Below, one piece after another: positions 1 to 8,366 of a stretch of 64,000 bases of DNA. The translations under genes and the position numbers were made by a program. Position 1 is the stretch's first letter; every line of letters starts with the position of its first letter. The notes under the pieces are model-generated. The model saw only the letters and a program-made list of their open reading frames with translations, was not told the origin of the DNA and did no database searches. This stretch comes from Maribacter sedimenticola (GTDB taxonomy: Bacteria; Bacteroidota; Bacteroidia; Flavobacteriales; Flavobacteriaceae), in contig NZ_FZNV01000002.1 of NCBI RefSeq assembly GCF_900188415.1, forward strand, positions 539,339 through 603,338. Reading direction: 5' to 3'.

Positions 1-714
1 TCTAATTACCTAACGGAGGTAGAGCAAAGTTTGCAAAAGGATTTTGTGCATTGCTACGGAGGTCCAGATGCCGCGCATGAATCTTTTACGATCGTTCAAA
101 AAGCAATAAATTATGCTATGACATCCTTTTTGACCACTGGTGGTATACGCGGTGGTAAAAGGGCGGTTGATAAATTTCAACCTAGAAGTTTTAATATGGG
201 ACTTTCCAAAGAGGTGTTTGATAAAGTTGGGGGGTACGGTAAAATACATCCTGGCGAAGATCCAGATTTAACCATACGTATCTGGAACAAAGGGTATAGG
301 ACAAAATTAATTTCTGAAGCCTTTGTATATCACAAAAGACGTATAGATTGGAAAAAGTTTTATACACAGGTCAATAAATTTGGAATGGTACGTCCAATTT
401 TGAACAAATGGCACCCAGCTACTAGAAAGTTTACCTATTGGTTTCCAACGTTATTCTCATTGGGCCTTATTTTCGCAGTAATTTTGGTAGGATTAGGAGT
501 TTATCTACCATTGTTTTGCTATGTTCTATATTTTAGTATTTTATGGTTGGATGCATTATTGAAAACCAAAAACATTTTAGTTTCTATTTTAGCCATTTTT
601 GCAACAGGAGTGCAGTTCATAGGATATGGTTATGGATTTCTAAAATCAACAATTTGTTTGGCGGTCAGCAGTAAAAAAGCCAATGAGATATTTCCAAAAC
701 TGTTCTTTAAATAA
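1..714 (+). CDS. Glycosyltransferase family 2, C-terminal part (5' end outside window)
   Basis: The frame is open from the first base, so the N-terminal nucleotide-sugar binding half is missing. What remains has the GEDPDLTIRIWNKG stretch, the usual ED motif region of inverting family 2 transferases, followed by FVYHKRRIDW. The last ~80 residues form two or three hydrophobic segments (from about FTYWFPTLFSLGL onward), so the enzyme is probably anchored at the inner membrane with its catalytic domain in the cytoplasm. Family 2 members add sugars to polysaccharide or glycolipid acceptors; the acceptor here cannot be told. It ends 5 bases before the YbbR gene, so the two are probably cotranscribed. 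Confidence 0.88.
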   Translation, partial: SNYLTEVEQSLQKDFVHCYGGPDAAHESFTIVQKAINYAMTSFLTTGGIRGGKRAVDKFQPRSFNMGLSKEVFDKVGGYGKIHPGEDPDLTIRIWNKGYRTKLISEAFVYHKRRIDWKKFYTQVNKFGMVRPILNKWHPATRKFTYWFPTLFSLGLIFAVILVGLGVYLPLFCYVLYFSILWLDALLKTKNILVSILAIFATGVQFIGYGYGFLKSTICLAVSSKKANEIFPKLFFK

Positions 715-719
715 ACGCA

Positions 720-1685
720 ATGAAACCGCTATTAGAATGGATACGTACGGGATTAAAAAAAAGAAAAGTAAAGGTTTTTCTTTTGTTTTTGATTTGTGCC
801 TCATTAGCATGGTTTATTAATAAATTGTCCCAAACATACACTAGTAATACAACTTTTTATGTCAATTATATAAATGTACCTTCTAAGTATTTGTTGGCCA
901 ATTCGCCTAAAGAGGAAATTCAAGTAAGGCTAACGGCGGCGGGATTTCAATTTCTGGGTTATCATCTAAAACCAAAGCATATTACGTTGGATGTCAGTAA
1001 AATGGTAGAGAAGGATTCCTTGTATTATTTAACCTCCGATCAAATACGAATACAACTAGAGGACCAACTGAATAATTACAGCACATTAACCGATTTTGAT
1101 AGTGATATCATTTATTTTGATTTTACTTCTTTGGAAACAAAGAAAGTTCCCGTTATCGCCACATTGGATATAACGTATGCTACCAACCATATTTTAGAGG
1201 GTAAAATTGGTATTCTTCCGGATTCTATTGAATTAACAGGACCAAAAAGTAAGATAGATACCATTAATACCTTAAAAACGGAACTTTTACAATTAAATAA
1301 TATCACTAGCTCATTTTCGGAACAAGTGGCCCTTAAGCTACCTCAAGATTTGGACGGAATAAATTTTTCAGCTACCAATGTGCAGATAAAGGGTAAGGTC
1401 GTAAAATTTTCTGAACAGGTAATGGAAATACCGGTTACGGTAATCAATGTACCGGAAGGAGTTAAGGTGCGTACATTTCCCGAAATTGTCCAAGTGCGTT
1501 GCCAAGGTACCATCCAAGATCTAAAAGAACTTGAGACCAATGATTTTATGGTAGTGGCAGATTATTTAAAGGTTGCTGATGAAACGGAAAATAGGCTTTC
1601 CATTACACTGGAGCGTTATCCAAAAACCTTACATAACGCCCAGATGAATGCTAATGAAGTGGAATTTATATTAAGGCGGGAATGA
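720..1685 (+). CDS. YbbR-like domain protein
   Basis: A 321-residue protein with a short positively charged N-terminus and one membrane segment (about residues 18-35, VFLLFLICASLAWFINKL), followed by a long beta-rich region outside the membrane. The repeated pattern of hydrophobic strands with P-V-x-V stretches, such as EIPVTVINVPEGV near residue 240, is typical of YbbR repeats. YbbR/CdaR proteins bind diadenylate cyclase CdaA in Firmicutes; in Bacteroidota the same protein sits next to coaE without cdaA, so its role there is unclear. Its stop overlaps the coaE start in an ATGA, indicating translational coupling. Confidence 0.85.
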   Translation: MKPLLEWIRTGLKKRKVKVFLLFLICASLAWFINKLSQTYTSNTTFYVNYINVPSKYLLANSPKEEIQVRLTAAGFQFLGYHLKPKHITLDVSKMVEKDSLYYLTSDQIRIQLEDQLNNYSTLTDFDSDIIYFDFTSLETKKVPVIATLDITYATNHILEGKIGILPDSIELTGPKSKIDTINTLKTELLQLNNITSSFSEQVALKLPQDLDGINFSATNVQIKGKVVKFSEQVMEIPVTVINVPEGVKVRTFPEIVQVRCQGTIQDLKELETNDFMVVADYLKVADETENRLSITLERYPKTLHNAQMNANEVEFILRRE

Positions 1686-2269
1686 TTGTAATAGGACTTA
1701 CCGGTGGAATTGGTAGTGGCAAGACTACTGTGGGAAGAATGTTCCAGGATTTAGGTGTGCCCGTTTACAATTCAGATGTACGGGCCAAGGAGTTAATGAA
1801 TTCCTCAAAGAAAATACAAAAAGAGTTAATAGCACTTTTTGGCGAAAAGGCTTTTAAAGACAAGAAATTAAATAGAGCTTTTATTGCGGAGAAAGTATTT
1901 AAGGATAAAAACTTGCTAGAACAGTTAAACGCTATTGTACACCCAAAAGTAAGAAAGGATTTTTTGAAATGGTCCAAGGAACAGACATTTGCTTATGTTA
2001 TACAGGAGACCGCACTTTTATTTGAGAACAATGCCCAAAAGTTATATGACGAGGTAATTTTGGTTACCGCTCCAAAAGAACTAAGAATAGAGCGGGTTTT
2101 ACAAAGAGATCAAAATACTAGGAAAGAGATTCTTTCTAGAATGGACAATCAGCTAGAAGATAAGGTGAAGGTTAAATTGGCAGATTATATAATTGAAAAC
2201 ATTGACCTTGACCAAACCCGTCAAAATGTTTTGGACCTACATAAGCGTATCCTTGCTAAATACTACTAG
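1682..2269 (+). CDS. coaE: Dephospho-CoA kinase
   Basis: CoaE phosphorylates the 3'-hydroxyl of the ribose of dephospho-CoA with ATP, the last step of coenzyme A synthesis, in the cytoplasm. The Walker A loop GLTGGIGSGKTT is at residues 6-17, followed by the substrate motif around VPVYNSDVRAKEL and a lid region with QRDQNTRKEILSRMDNQ. The length of 195 residues matches the family. The start overlaps the YbbR gene by 4 bases. The window also holds panB, an early pantothenate-pathway gene, but far away on the other strand. Confidence 0.97.
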   Translation: MIVIGLTGGIGSGKTTVGRMFQDLGVPVYNSDVRAKELMNSSKKIQKELIALFGEKAFKDKKLNRAFIAEKVFKDKNLLEQLNAIVHPKVRKDFLKWSKEQTFAYVIQETALLFENNAQKLYDEVILVTAPKELRIERVLQRDQNTRKEILSRMDNQLEDKVKVKLADYIIENIDLDQTRQNVLDLHKRILAKYY

Positions 2270-2290
2270 TCCCCCAATTTTAACATTTTT

Positions 2291-2306
2291 GTTAAGGTTA
2301 GGTTAA
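2291..2306 (+). promoter_or_regulatory. Direct repeat GTTAA-N6-GTTAA upstream of the two-component genes
   Basis: GTTAA occurs at 2291-2295 and again at 2302-2306, exactly 11 bases apart, with a further near-copy (GTTAG) between them and an inverted TTAAC just upstream at about 2280. Direct repeats one helical turn apart are the usual target of OmpR/PhoB-class regulators, and the regulator gene lies two genes downstream. It is a candidate autoregulatory site; the same spacing recurs at 35359-35374. Confidence 0.35.
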
Positions 2307-2349
2307 ACGTACAATCCTCTATCTGTTAAATCTTTAATTTTATGCTCCA

Positions 2350-3930
2350 ATGAACAAAAAGTTATTTGTGCTCTTAATAGTTTTAATGAGCCTTTCGCTT
2401 ATTGGTCTGATTTTCGTTCAAAGTTTCTGGATCAAAAAATCCATTGATAACAGTGAAGAGCAATTTTCAAGTAGTGTTTCAGAAGCATTGAACAGCATCA
2501 CCAATAAAATATCGGAAAGAGAGACTAAAGACTATTTTGATAGATATTTGAATGCTAAGGATAGTATCGGTGAACTTAAGGGTACGCAGCTGTTTAATTT
2601 TTTCTTTATTGATAGAGATGTCAACTCCAATGAAATAATGCTGTATGAACACGGTATTTTGGAAGAGGACTATGGCATTTCATCTACGTTCTTTGATAAC
2701 GGTGATGGTGTTGACACCACCAATATAAAAAATTTGACCAGTAGGCGAAAAACTACGATTTGGAAAGAGGATTTTGACCTGGAAGGCAATCGTTTTCGTT
2801 TAAACCCCATTCAACGTATAGAGAAGATTGATGGCCTTAATAAGATGGAAAAGGCCGCTATGGAGGAGATGTTCATGGTACATGCAAAACGGGTTCCTAT
2901 TCATAAAAGAGTTTCCAAACAGGAAATTGAACTTTTATTACAGCGAGAACTTGAGAATAGGGGAATAGATATTGCGTTTGAGTACGGCGTATATAGCAAT
3001 GGTTTGCCCACCAAGGTAAAATCTTCCAAATTTAAATATGCGGAGACCAATGTTTATAAAGCGCCAATGTTTGTTGATTTTGAGGGAATTTCCAATTTTG
3101 ACCTGTTAATTTCCTTTCCTAAAAAGAAACGATTTTTAGTACAGTCTATTTTGGGACTTGCGCTATTGTCATTATTGTTCACGATAATAATTGTAGTGGC
3201 CTATGCAGGCGCAATTTATCAGTTGATAAGACAGAAACAGATTTCCGAGATAAAAACGGATTTCATCAATAACATGACGCATGAGTTCAAAACACCAATT
3301 GCAACCATTAACCTAGCCGTAGAGGCAATTCGAAATCCAAAAATTATTGCGGATCAAGAAAAGGTATTACGTTATCTGCAAATGATTCGTGATGAGAACA
3401 AGCGTATGCATGCACAAGTTGAGAACGTTTTAAGAATATCCAAATTGGAGAAAAATCAATTGGATATCAGTAAGGATAGGGTAGACGTGCATGAAATCAT
3501 AGAGGATGCAATAACCCATGTAGATTTGATCGTTGCGGACAGGGGAGGTTATATACACACCCATTTAGATGCAGAACGCTCAGAGGTTTTGGCAAACGAG
3601 ATGCACTTTACCAATGTAATCGTTAACATGCTGGACAATGCCATTAAATATTCCAATGAGGCACCTAAAATAGATGTCTTTACGGAACGGGCTAAAAATT
3701 ATATAATCATTAAGGTACAGGATCAAGGTGCCGGTATGAGCAAAGCCGTTGTTAAAAAAGTTTTTGAAAAATTTTACAGGGAGCACACAGGTGATATCCA
3801 TAACGTAAAAGGACACGGGCTGGGGCTTGCGTACGTTAAAAAAATTGTTGAAGATCATCAAGGCGAAGTTTATGCCGAGAGCGAAAAAGGAAAAGGAAGT
3901 ACATTTTACATCAAACTGCCGTTAATATAA
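2350..3930 (+). CDS. Membrane sensor histidine kinase, RprX-like
   Basis: A 526-residue class I sensor kinase. The first membrane segment is at about residues 5-25 and the second at about 265-290, enclosing a ~235-residue periplasmic sensor region with no recognisable domain. The H-box NNMTHEFKTPIATI carries the phosphorylated histidine at residue 311. The ATPase domain follows with the N-box (NVIVNMLDNAIKYS), G1 (DQGAGM), F-box and G2 (KGHGLGLAYVKKIV). No HAMP domain is evident between membrane and H-box. The response regulator starts 5 bases after its stop, so the pair is an operon. The layout matches the RprX/RprY pair of Bacteroides; the signal is unknown. Confidence 0.93.
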   Translation: MNKKLFVLLIVLMSLSLIGLIFVQSFWIKKSIDNSEEQFSSSVSEALNSITNKISERETKDYFDRYLNAKDSIGELKGTQLFNFFFIDRDVNSNEIMLYEHGILEEDYGISSTFFDNGDGVDTTNIKNLTSRRKTTIWKEDFDLEGNRFRLNPIQRIEKIDGLNKMEKAAMEEMFMVHAKRVPIHKRVSKQEIELLLQRELENRGIDIAFEYGVYSNGLPTKVKSSKFKYAETNVYKAPMFVDFEGISNFDLLISFPKKKRFLVQSILGLALLSLLFTIIIVVAYAGAIYQLIRQKQISEIKTDFINNMTHEFKTPIATINLAVEAIRNPKIIADQEKVLRYLQMIRDENKRMHAQVENVLRISKLEKNQLDISKDRVDVHEIIEDAITHVDLIVADRGGYIHTHLDAERSEVLANEMHFTNVIVNMLDNAIKYSNEAPKIDVFTERAKNYIIIKVQDQGAGMSKAVVKKVFEKFYREHTGDIHNVKGHGLGLAYVKKIVEDHQGEVYAESEKGKGSTFYIKLPLI

Positions 3931-3935
3931 ATATT

Positions 3936-4649
3936 ATGGAAACAATAAATAAGAAAATACTTTTAGTTGAGGACGATCCAAATTTTGGAATTGTATTGAA
4001 AGATTATTTGTCAATGAACGACTTTGATGTTACGTTGGCTAAAAATGGAATGGAGGGATTTGAAAAGTTCAAGAAGGATAATTTTGATATCTGCATTTTG
4101 GATGTAATGATGCCCTATAAGGATGGATTTACATTGGCGAAGGAAATTAGGGAGAAGAATGAGAACGTTCCAATAGTATTTCTTACGGCGAAAACAATGA
4201 AGGAAGATGTTTTGAAGGGATATAAGGCAGGGGCGGATGATTACCTGAACAAACCTTTTGATTCTGAAGTATTGTTGATGAAGCTAAAGGCCATTTTACA
4301 ACGTAAAGCTTCCAATGGTTTGGCGGATAGTAAAAAGTTTGAATTTACAATTGGTGGTTTTCATCTAAATTCTAAACTAAGATTCTTGAAATATAAGGAT
4401 AATGAAGCTATCAAATTATCTCCTAAAGAAAATGAGCTTTTACGTTTGTTGGCCTTACATGAAAATGATTTAATGCCAAGGGAATTGGCATTGACCAAAA
4501 TTTGGAGGGACGATAATTACTTTACTTCACGTAGTATGGATGTATACATTGCAAAATTACGTAAGTACCTAAAAGTGGATGATACCGTAGAAATTTTAAA
4601 TATTCACGGTGAAGGTTTCCGTTTAGTTGTTAAGAACGAGGGTGAATAA
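3936..4649 (+). CDS. OmpR-family response regulator, RprY-like
   Basis: A 237-residue DNA-binding response regulator. The receiver (about 1-125) has the acidic pair EDD at 12-14, the phosphoacceptor D56 in CILDVMMP, the conserved threonine in FLTAKT and the lysine in NKPFD. The winged-helix domain (about 135-235) has the LSPKENELLRLLA start and SMDVYIAKLRKYL recognition helix of the OmpR/PhoB class. It is the cognate partner of the kinase immediately upstream. A transcription terminator follows at 4675-4702. Confidence 0.95.
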   Translation: METINKKILLVEDDPNFGIVLKDYLSMNDFDVTLAKNGMEGFEKFKKDNFDICILDVMMPYKDGFTLAKEIREKNENVPIVFLTAKTMKEDVLKGYKAGADDYLNKPFDSEVLLMKLKAILQRKASNGLADSKKFEFTIGGFHLNSKLRFLKYKDNEAIKLSPKENELLRLLALHENDLMPRELALTKIWRDDNYFTSRSMDVYIAKLRKYLKVDDTVEILNIHGEGFRLVVKNEGE

Positions 4650-4674
4650 TTTACCTATAATCCTATGAAAATTT

Positions 4675-4702
4675 AAAAGCATCCGGTTTAGGATGCTTTT
4701 TT
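4675..4702. terminator. Bidirectional rho-independent terminator
   Basis: A perfect 10-bp stem AAAAGCATCC / GGATGCTTTT with a 6-base loop and a T-run on both strands. It lies between the convergent response-regulator and gluconokinase genes and can serve both. Confidence 0.9.
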
Positions 4703-4704
4703 AG

Positions 4705-5193
4705 TTACAACATTTTTATAATATCCGCTACTATGGCTTCAGGAGATTGGTCAATGGATACGGTTATGGCATCATGGGGGATTTCCAAAGTATCAAACTG
4801 TGACCTTAATAATCCTTTGGGCATAAAATGATTTTTGCGCTGAATCAACCGATCATTGATAAGTTCATAACTTCCTTCCAGGTAAACTATTTTGTGTGAA
4901 CCTTCTAATTGATTTCCTAAAATAACCCTGTATTTTTCCTTTAAAGCGGAGCAAACAATTACAGCGCCCGTTGTTGTATGTTCTAGGGCAAGTTTATTTA
5001 ATCGTTCCAACCAACCTTGGCGGTCGTCATCGTTTAATGGAATACCAACGCTCATTTTTTTAATGTTCGAAGCTGGATGAAAATCGTCTCCGTCAAAAAA
5101 TGGAATGTTTAATTTTTGTGCCAATAGTGTGCCTATGGTAGTTTTTCCACTGCCCGAAACACCCATTACAAATAAAATTTGTGGATTATTCAT
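4705..5193 (-). CDS. gntK: Gluconokinase
   Basis: A 162-residue GntK-type kinase that phosphorylates D-gluconate at carbon 6 with ATP, feeding 6-phosphogluconate to the pentose phosphate or Entner-Doudoroff route. Walker A GVSGSGKTTIG is at residues 12-22, and the family motif FFDGDDFHPASNIKKMSVGIPLNDDDR follows in pieces at about 33-58 (GDDFHP, MSVGIPLNDDDR). Length is typical. Its start overlaps the end of miaA by 8 bases, so it is the last gene of the minus-strand run. No gluconate permease or dehydratase lies nearby, so it is a stand-alone salvage enzyme here. Confidence 0.93.
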   Translation of the reverse strand: MNNPQILFVMGVSGSGKTTIGTLLAQKLNIPFFDGDDFHPASNIKKMSVGIPLNDDDRQGWLERLNKLALEHTTTGAVIVCSALKEKYRVILGNQLEGSHKIVYLEGSYELINDRLIQRKNHFMPKGLLRSQFDTLEIPHDAITVSIDQSPEAIVADIIKML

Positions 5194-6109
5194 GAATTAG
5201 GTTTACTAGTTCTTCATCAATTTTAAGAATTATTGTGCTAAGATCATCATCATAGTTGAACCAAAGTGTGTCTATATTTTTTAAGAACCAAGTAAGTTGG
5301 CGTTTTGCAAACCTCCTAGTATTCTTTTTGATTTCGGCAATGGCTAAATCCAAAGTCCATTCACCTTCAAAATATCTGAACAATTCTTTATATCCTACAG
5401 TTTGTAATGCGTTATACGATTTATAGAAATGTAGGCTTTTGGCCTCTGCTAACAAACCTTCTTCCATCATAAGGTCAACTCTTTTGTTTATTCGGTCATA
5501 TATTACAGGCCTATCGGCTTTAAGACCTACGGTAATTACGCTGAAGTCTCTTTTTTCTTTAGGTTTATTGATAAAAGTTGAATAGGGTCGGCCACTTCCA
5601 ATACATACCTCTAAGGCCCTTATTACGCGTTGTGGATTATGTGTATCAACCTTTCCGAAATATTCCGGGTCCAATTCCCTTAAGGTTTCCTGCAAATAGG
5701 GTAATCCTTTATTTTCCAAGGTTTGATTAAGATTTGACCGTATTTCTGGAGAGACGGATGGAAAGTTATTTAAACCCTCTGTAACTGCATTTACATATAG
5801 TCCGCTGCCTCCTACCATAACCACTACCTCATGCTTTTTGAAAAGAGCGGCAATTTTTTTGAGCGCCTCTCTTTCGAAATCACCAACAGAATAAGGTTCC
5901 ACAATGCTTTTATGTTGAATGAAATGGTGTTTGGCCTGTGCAAGTTCACTTGTTGTGGGCACCGCGGTACCAATACTCATTTCTTTAAAAAACTGTCTAG
6001 AATCAGCTGAAACGATCTCTGTATTGAAATGATTTGCCAATGCTATGGCAAGTTTGGTCTTACCTATGGCAGTAGGGCCGGTTACTGAAATCAGTGCTTT
6101 TTTATTCAT
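5186..6109 (-). CDS. miaA: tRNA dimethylallyltransferase
   Basis: MiaA transfers a dimethylallyl group to N6 of adenosine 37 in tRNAs that read codons starting with U. The P-loop GPTAIGKTK is at residues 11-19, followed by the ADSRQF motif with the base-binding aspartate, the GGSGLYVNAV motif at about 100, and the C-terminal TRRFAKRQLTWF motif. Length of 307 residues is normal. It overlaps gntK downstream and the channel gene upstream by 8 bases each, so the three genes are tightly coupled. Confidence 0.96.
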   Translation of the reverse strand: MNKKALISVTGPTAIGKTKLAIALANHFNTEIVSADSRQFFKEMSIGTAVPTTSELAQAKHHFIQHKSIVEPYSVGDFEREALKKIAALFKKHEVVVMVGGSGLYVNAVTEGLNNFPSVSPEIRSNLNQTLENKGLPYLQETLRELDPEYFGKVDTHNPQRVIRALEVCIGSGRPYSTFINKPKEKRDFSVITVGLKADRPVIYDRINKRVDLMMEEGLLAEAKSLHFYKSYNALQTVGYKELFRYFEGEWTLDLAIAEIKKNTRRFAKRQLTWFLKNIDTLWFNYDDDLSTIILKIDEELVNLIHE

Positions 6110-6959
6110 TTAATACCGATCCACAATTATAGCAATGCGTAGCATCATCACGATGACCTTCTTTGGTACATGACGGACAGGCCTGGGTGTTTACATGAAT
6201 ATACTTACCGGCACTTAAATTTCCTGTCTTGTCCCTGGTCTGTCTACCAAATTCTGCTGTAACGATACCCGTAGGTACGGCTATGATTCCATAACCTAAT
6301 AGCATGATTATGGTAGCAATAAATTGACCAGATGGGGTAATAGGTGCAATATCTCCATATCCAACAGTGGTAAGGGTAACAATGGTCCAATAGATGCTGG
6401 TAGGTATGCTAGTAAATCCTGCTTCATCTCCTTCTACAATATACATTAGGGTACCCATCATTACTGATACAATAAGTACGGCAAAAAGAAATACTGTAAT
6501 CTTGGCCCTACTGGCTTTTAATGCACTCTTAAGTTGTGACGCCTCTCCTAAAAATTGAACCAATTTTAAAATCCGGAATACCCTTAAAAGTCTAAAGGCT
6601 CTAACGGCCAATAGGACTTGAGATCCTGCAAAAATATAGGAGATATATAATGGTATGGTAGATAGAAAATCAATGATACCATAAAAGCTGAATATATATT
6701 TAGACGGCTTTTTAATGCAAATGATACGGACAATATATTCTATTGTAAAAAATATGGTGATAACCCATTCCAAAACAAGTAGTACCCTATGGTACTTAAT
6801 ATCAATACTTTTTACACTTTCCAGCATAATAAGTATAATGCTGAAAATTATGAGTATAAAAAGAATTATATCGAACAATTTACCCATAGGGGTATCCGCT
6901 TCGTAAATAATTTCATGAAGCTTGTTCTGCCAAGGCGATAATTTTTCTTCCTCTTTCAA
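6102..6959 (-). CDS. Voltage-gated potassium channel-type ion transporter with C-terminal zinc ribbon
   Basis: A 285-residue six-helix channel. S1-S4 run from about residue 25 to 145, S4 has regularly spaced arginines (VRAFRLLRVFRILKL), and the pore loop carries the potassium filter TTVGYGD at about 199-205 between S5 and S6. The C-terminus has two CxxC knuckles (CPSC, CYNC) forming a probable zinc ribbon in the cytoplasm. The reading frame opens with TTG, one base after the stop of the exonuclease gene; the next methionine (about residue 25) would cut into the first helix, so TTG was kept. It is probably an inner-membrane K+ channel; gating is not known. Confidence 0.88.
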   Translation of the reverse strand: MKEEEKLSPWQNKLHEIIYEADTPMGKLFDIILFILIIFSIILIMLESVKSIDIKYHRVLLVLEWVITIFFTIEYIVRIICIKKPSKYIFSFYGIIDFLSTIPLYISYIFAGSQVLLAVRAFRLLRVFRILKLVQFLGEASQLKSALKASRAKITVFLFAVLIVSVMMGTLMYIVEGDEAGFTSIPTSIYWTIVTLTTVGYGDIAPITPSGQFIATIIMLLGYGIIAVPTGIVTAEFGRQTRDKTGNLSAGKYIHVNTQACPSCTKEGHRDDATHCYNCGSVLNE

Positions 6960-6960
6960 T

Positions 6961-8328
6961 TTATGAATATATCTCTACTGTTTTAAGTACTTTCTTTTTT
7001 CTTAAGTATGATTCAATAAGAAAATTGGCATCCCTGGTTCCGTTCATTGGTGTAATAAGGTTTTCCAAGATATGAATATTATTTATTTGATGGTTAAGGT
7101 CATAAAATCCTAAACCAACCAGTGAGCCATTTTTTATTAAGATAGCACTTTGTTCGCCAATTTCCCTTCCTTTGTCCAATAATACCACGTTTTTCTGGGC
7201 CAAATTATACTTCTCTATAGAAGCAGTAACCCTTTTGTTATAAGTTTCTTCAGGTTCTTTGCCTATACATGCTCCTAGGCATAATCCATCGTCATAATTG
7301 GAACAATTTGAACGTGCTTCACTTATGCCGTTAAGTTTTTCGCATAGTTGAAACTCTTTGGTTATTTTAAACAAATGATTTTTTCCGCTAAAAATGCCAT
7401 TGAACAATCCTAGAGGTTCCTTGCACTCCTTGTATGGTTTTATGCGTAATGTTATATACCCATTTTCGTTCTTCTCTTTACATAAGGCATGGGAGTACAT
7501 TCTTTTTCTTGGTATGGCATTGTACTTAGGTCTAAGTTTCAAAAGTTCTTCGTATTCCTTCAGTATGGCCACCAATTCATTTCCTGTTTCCTCATAAGTG
7601 ACTTTTTTGGTGTCTTTGGCCAATTTTCGTGATTTGTCCCCATTTTTGGTAAAGAGTTGGTTTACCTTCTTTTTAATATCGGTAGTCTTATTCAGATATA
7701 TGATGTCCCCATCTTTATTATGCATGTAGAATACTCCTGTTTTATTGGGCAGATCTCTAACGATATCTAATTGTTTTTCAGAAAGCTCACCTTGGCTTTC
7801 TTTGCGTATGGTTTCTTTGATAATTACTTTTTCGGAATCTTTGGCAAGCAATAATTTAAATAGTTTTATGGTGGCCAGGGCATCACCATTAGCCCTATGG
7901 CGATCACTTACCGGAATACCCAAAGATCTTACCAATTTTCCCAAGCTATATGATTCTGCTTCTGGTAATAATAATTTTGAGAGGTCTACGGTACATAAGG
8001 TTTTGCGCTCAAAGTTGTAACCCAACCTTCTAAATTCCGTCCGTAGGATTCTGTAATCAAATTGAGCATTATGCGCTACTAAAACGGTATCCTCTGTAAT
8101 TTCAATAATTCTTTTGGCTACTTCATAAAATTTGGGGGCAGTCCTTAACATTTTATTATTGATTCCTGTTAATTTGACTACGAAAGGCTGTATTTCCTTT
8201 TCAGGATTTATAAGACTTATAAATTTATCCACCACTTGTTGACCGTCAAATTTATGGATAGCAATTTCCGTAATGCCTTCTTCATTAAATTTACCACCAG
8301 TGGTTTCAATATCTAAAATTGCGTACAT
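6961..8328 (-). CDS. DnaQ-like 3'-5' exonuclease fused to a degenerate GIY-YIG (UvrC-like) domain
   Basis: A 455-residue fusion. Residues 1-165 are a DEDDh exonuclease: D6 and E8 in LDIETTGG, D91 in HNAQFDYRI, H144 and D149 in RHRANGDA. Residues ~194-280 resemble the GIY-YIG domain of UvrC/Cho (GVFYMH then IIYLNK), and a cysteine-rich stretch follows (NCSNYDDGLCLGACIG, about 345-360) as in UvrC. Key GIY-YIG residues are changed: GVF for GIY, YLN for YIG, and KKKV where UvrC has KKRV. The exonuclease half looks active, the GIY-YIG half probably not. It lies 38 bases below yggS and one base before the channel gene. A DNA repair or proofreading role is inferred. Confidence 0.87.
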   Translation of the reverse strand: MYAILDIETTGGKFNEEGITEIAIHKFDGQQVVDKFISLINPEKEIQPFVVKLTGINNKMLRTAPKFYEVAKRIIEITEDTVLVAHNAQFDYRILRTEFRRLGYNFERKTLCTVDLSKLLLPEAESYSLGKLVRSLGIPVSDRHRANGDALATIKLFKLLLAKDSEKVIIKETIRKESQGELSEKQLDIVRDLPNKTGVFYMHNKDGDIIYLNKTTDIKKKVNQLFTKNGDKSRKLAKDTKKVTYEETGNELVAILKEYEELLKLRPKYNAIPRKRMYSHALCKEKNENGYITLRIKPYKECKEPLGLFNGIFSGKNHLFKITKEFQLCEKLNGISEARSNCSNYDDGLCLGACIGKEPEETYNKRVTASIEKYNLAQKNVVLLDKGREIGEQSAILIKNGSLVGLGFYDLNHQINNIHILENLITPMNGTRDANFLIESYLRKKKVLKTVEIYS

Positions 8329-8366
8329 TCAGTAAAAATGGTTTTTTAAGTGAGGTTGGTTTACAA

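Noticed and set aside
10..249. Minus-strand 79-codon frame opposite the glycosyltransferase
   Set aside because: Overlaps a clear coding frame, no family match, typical antisense shadow.
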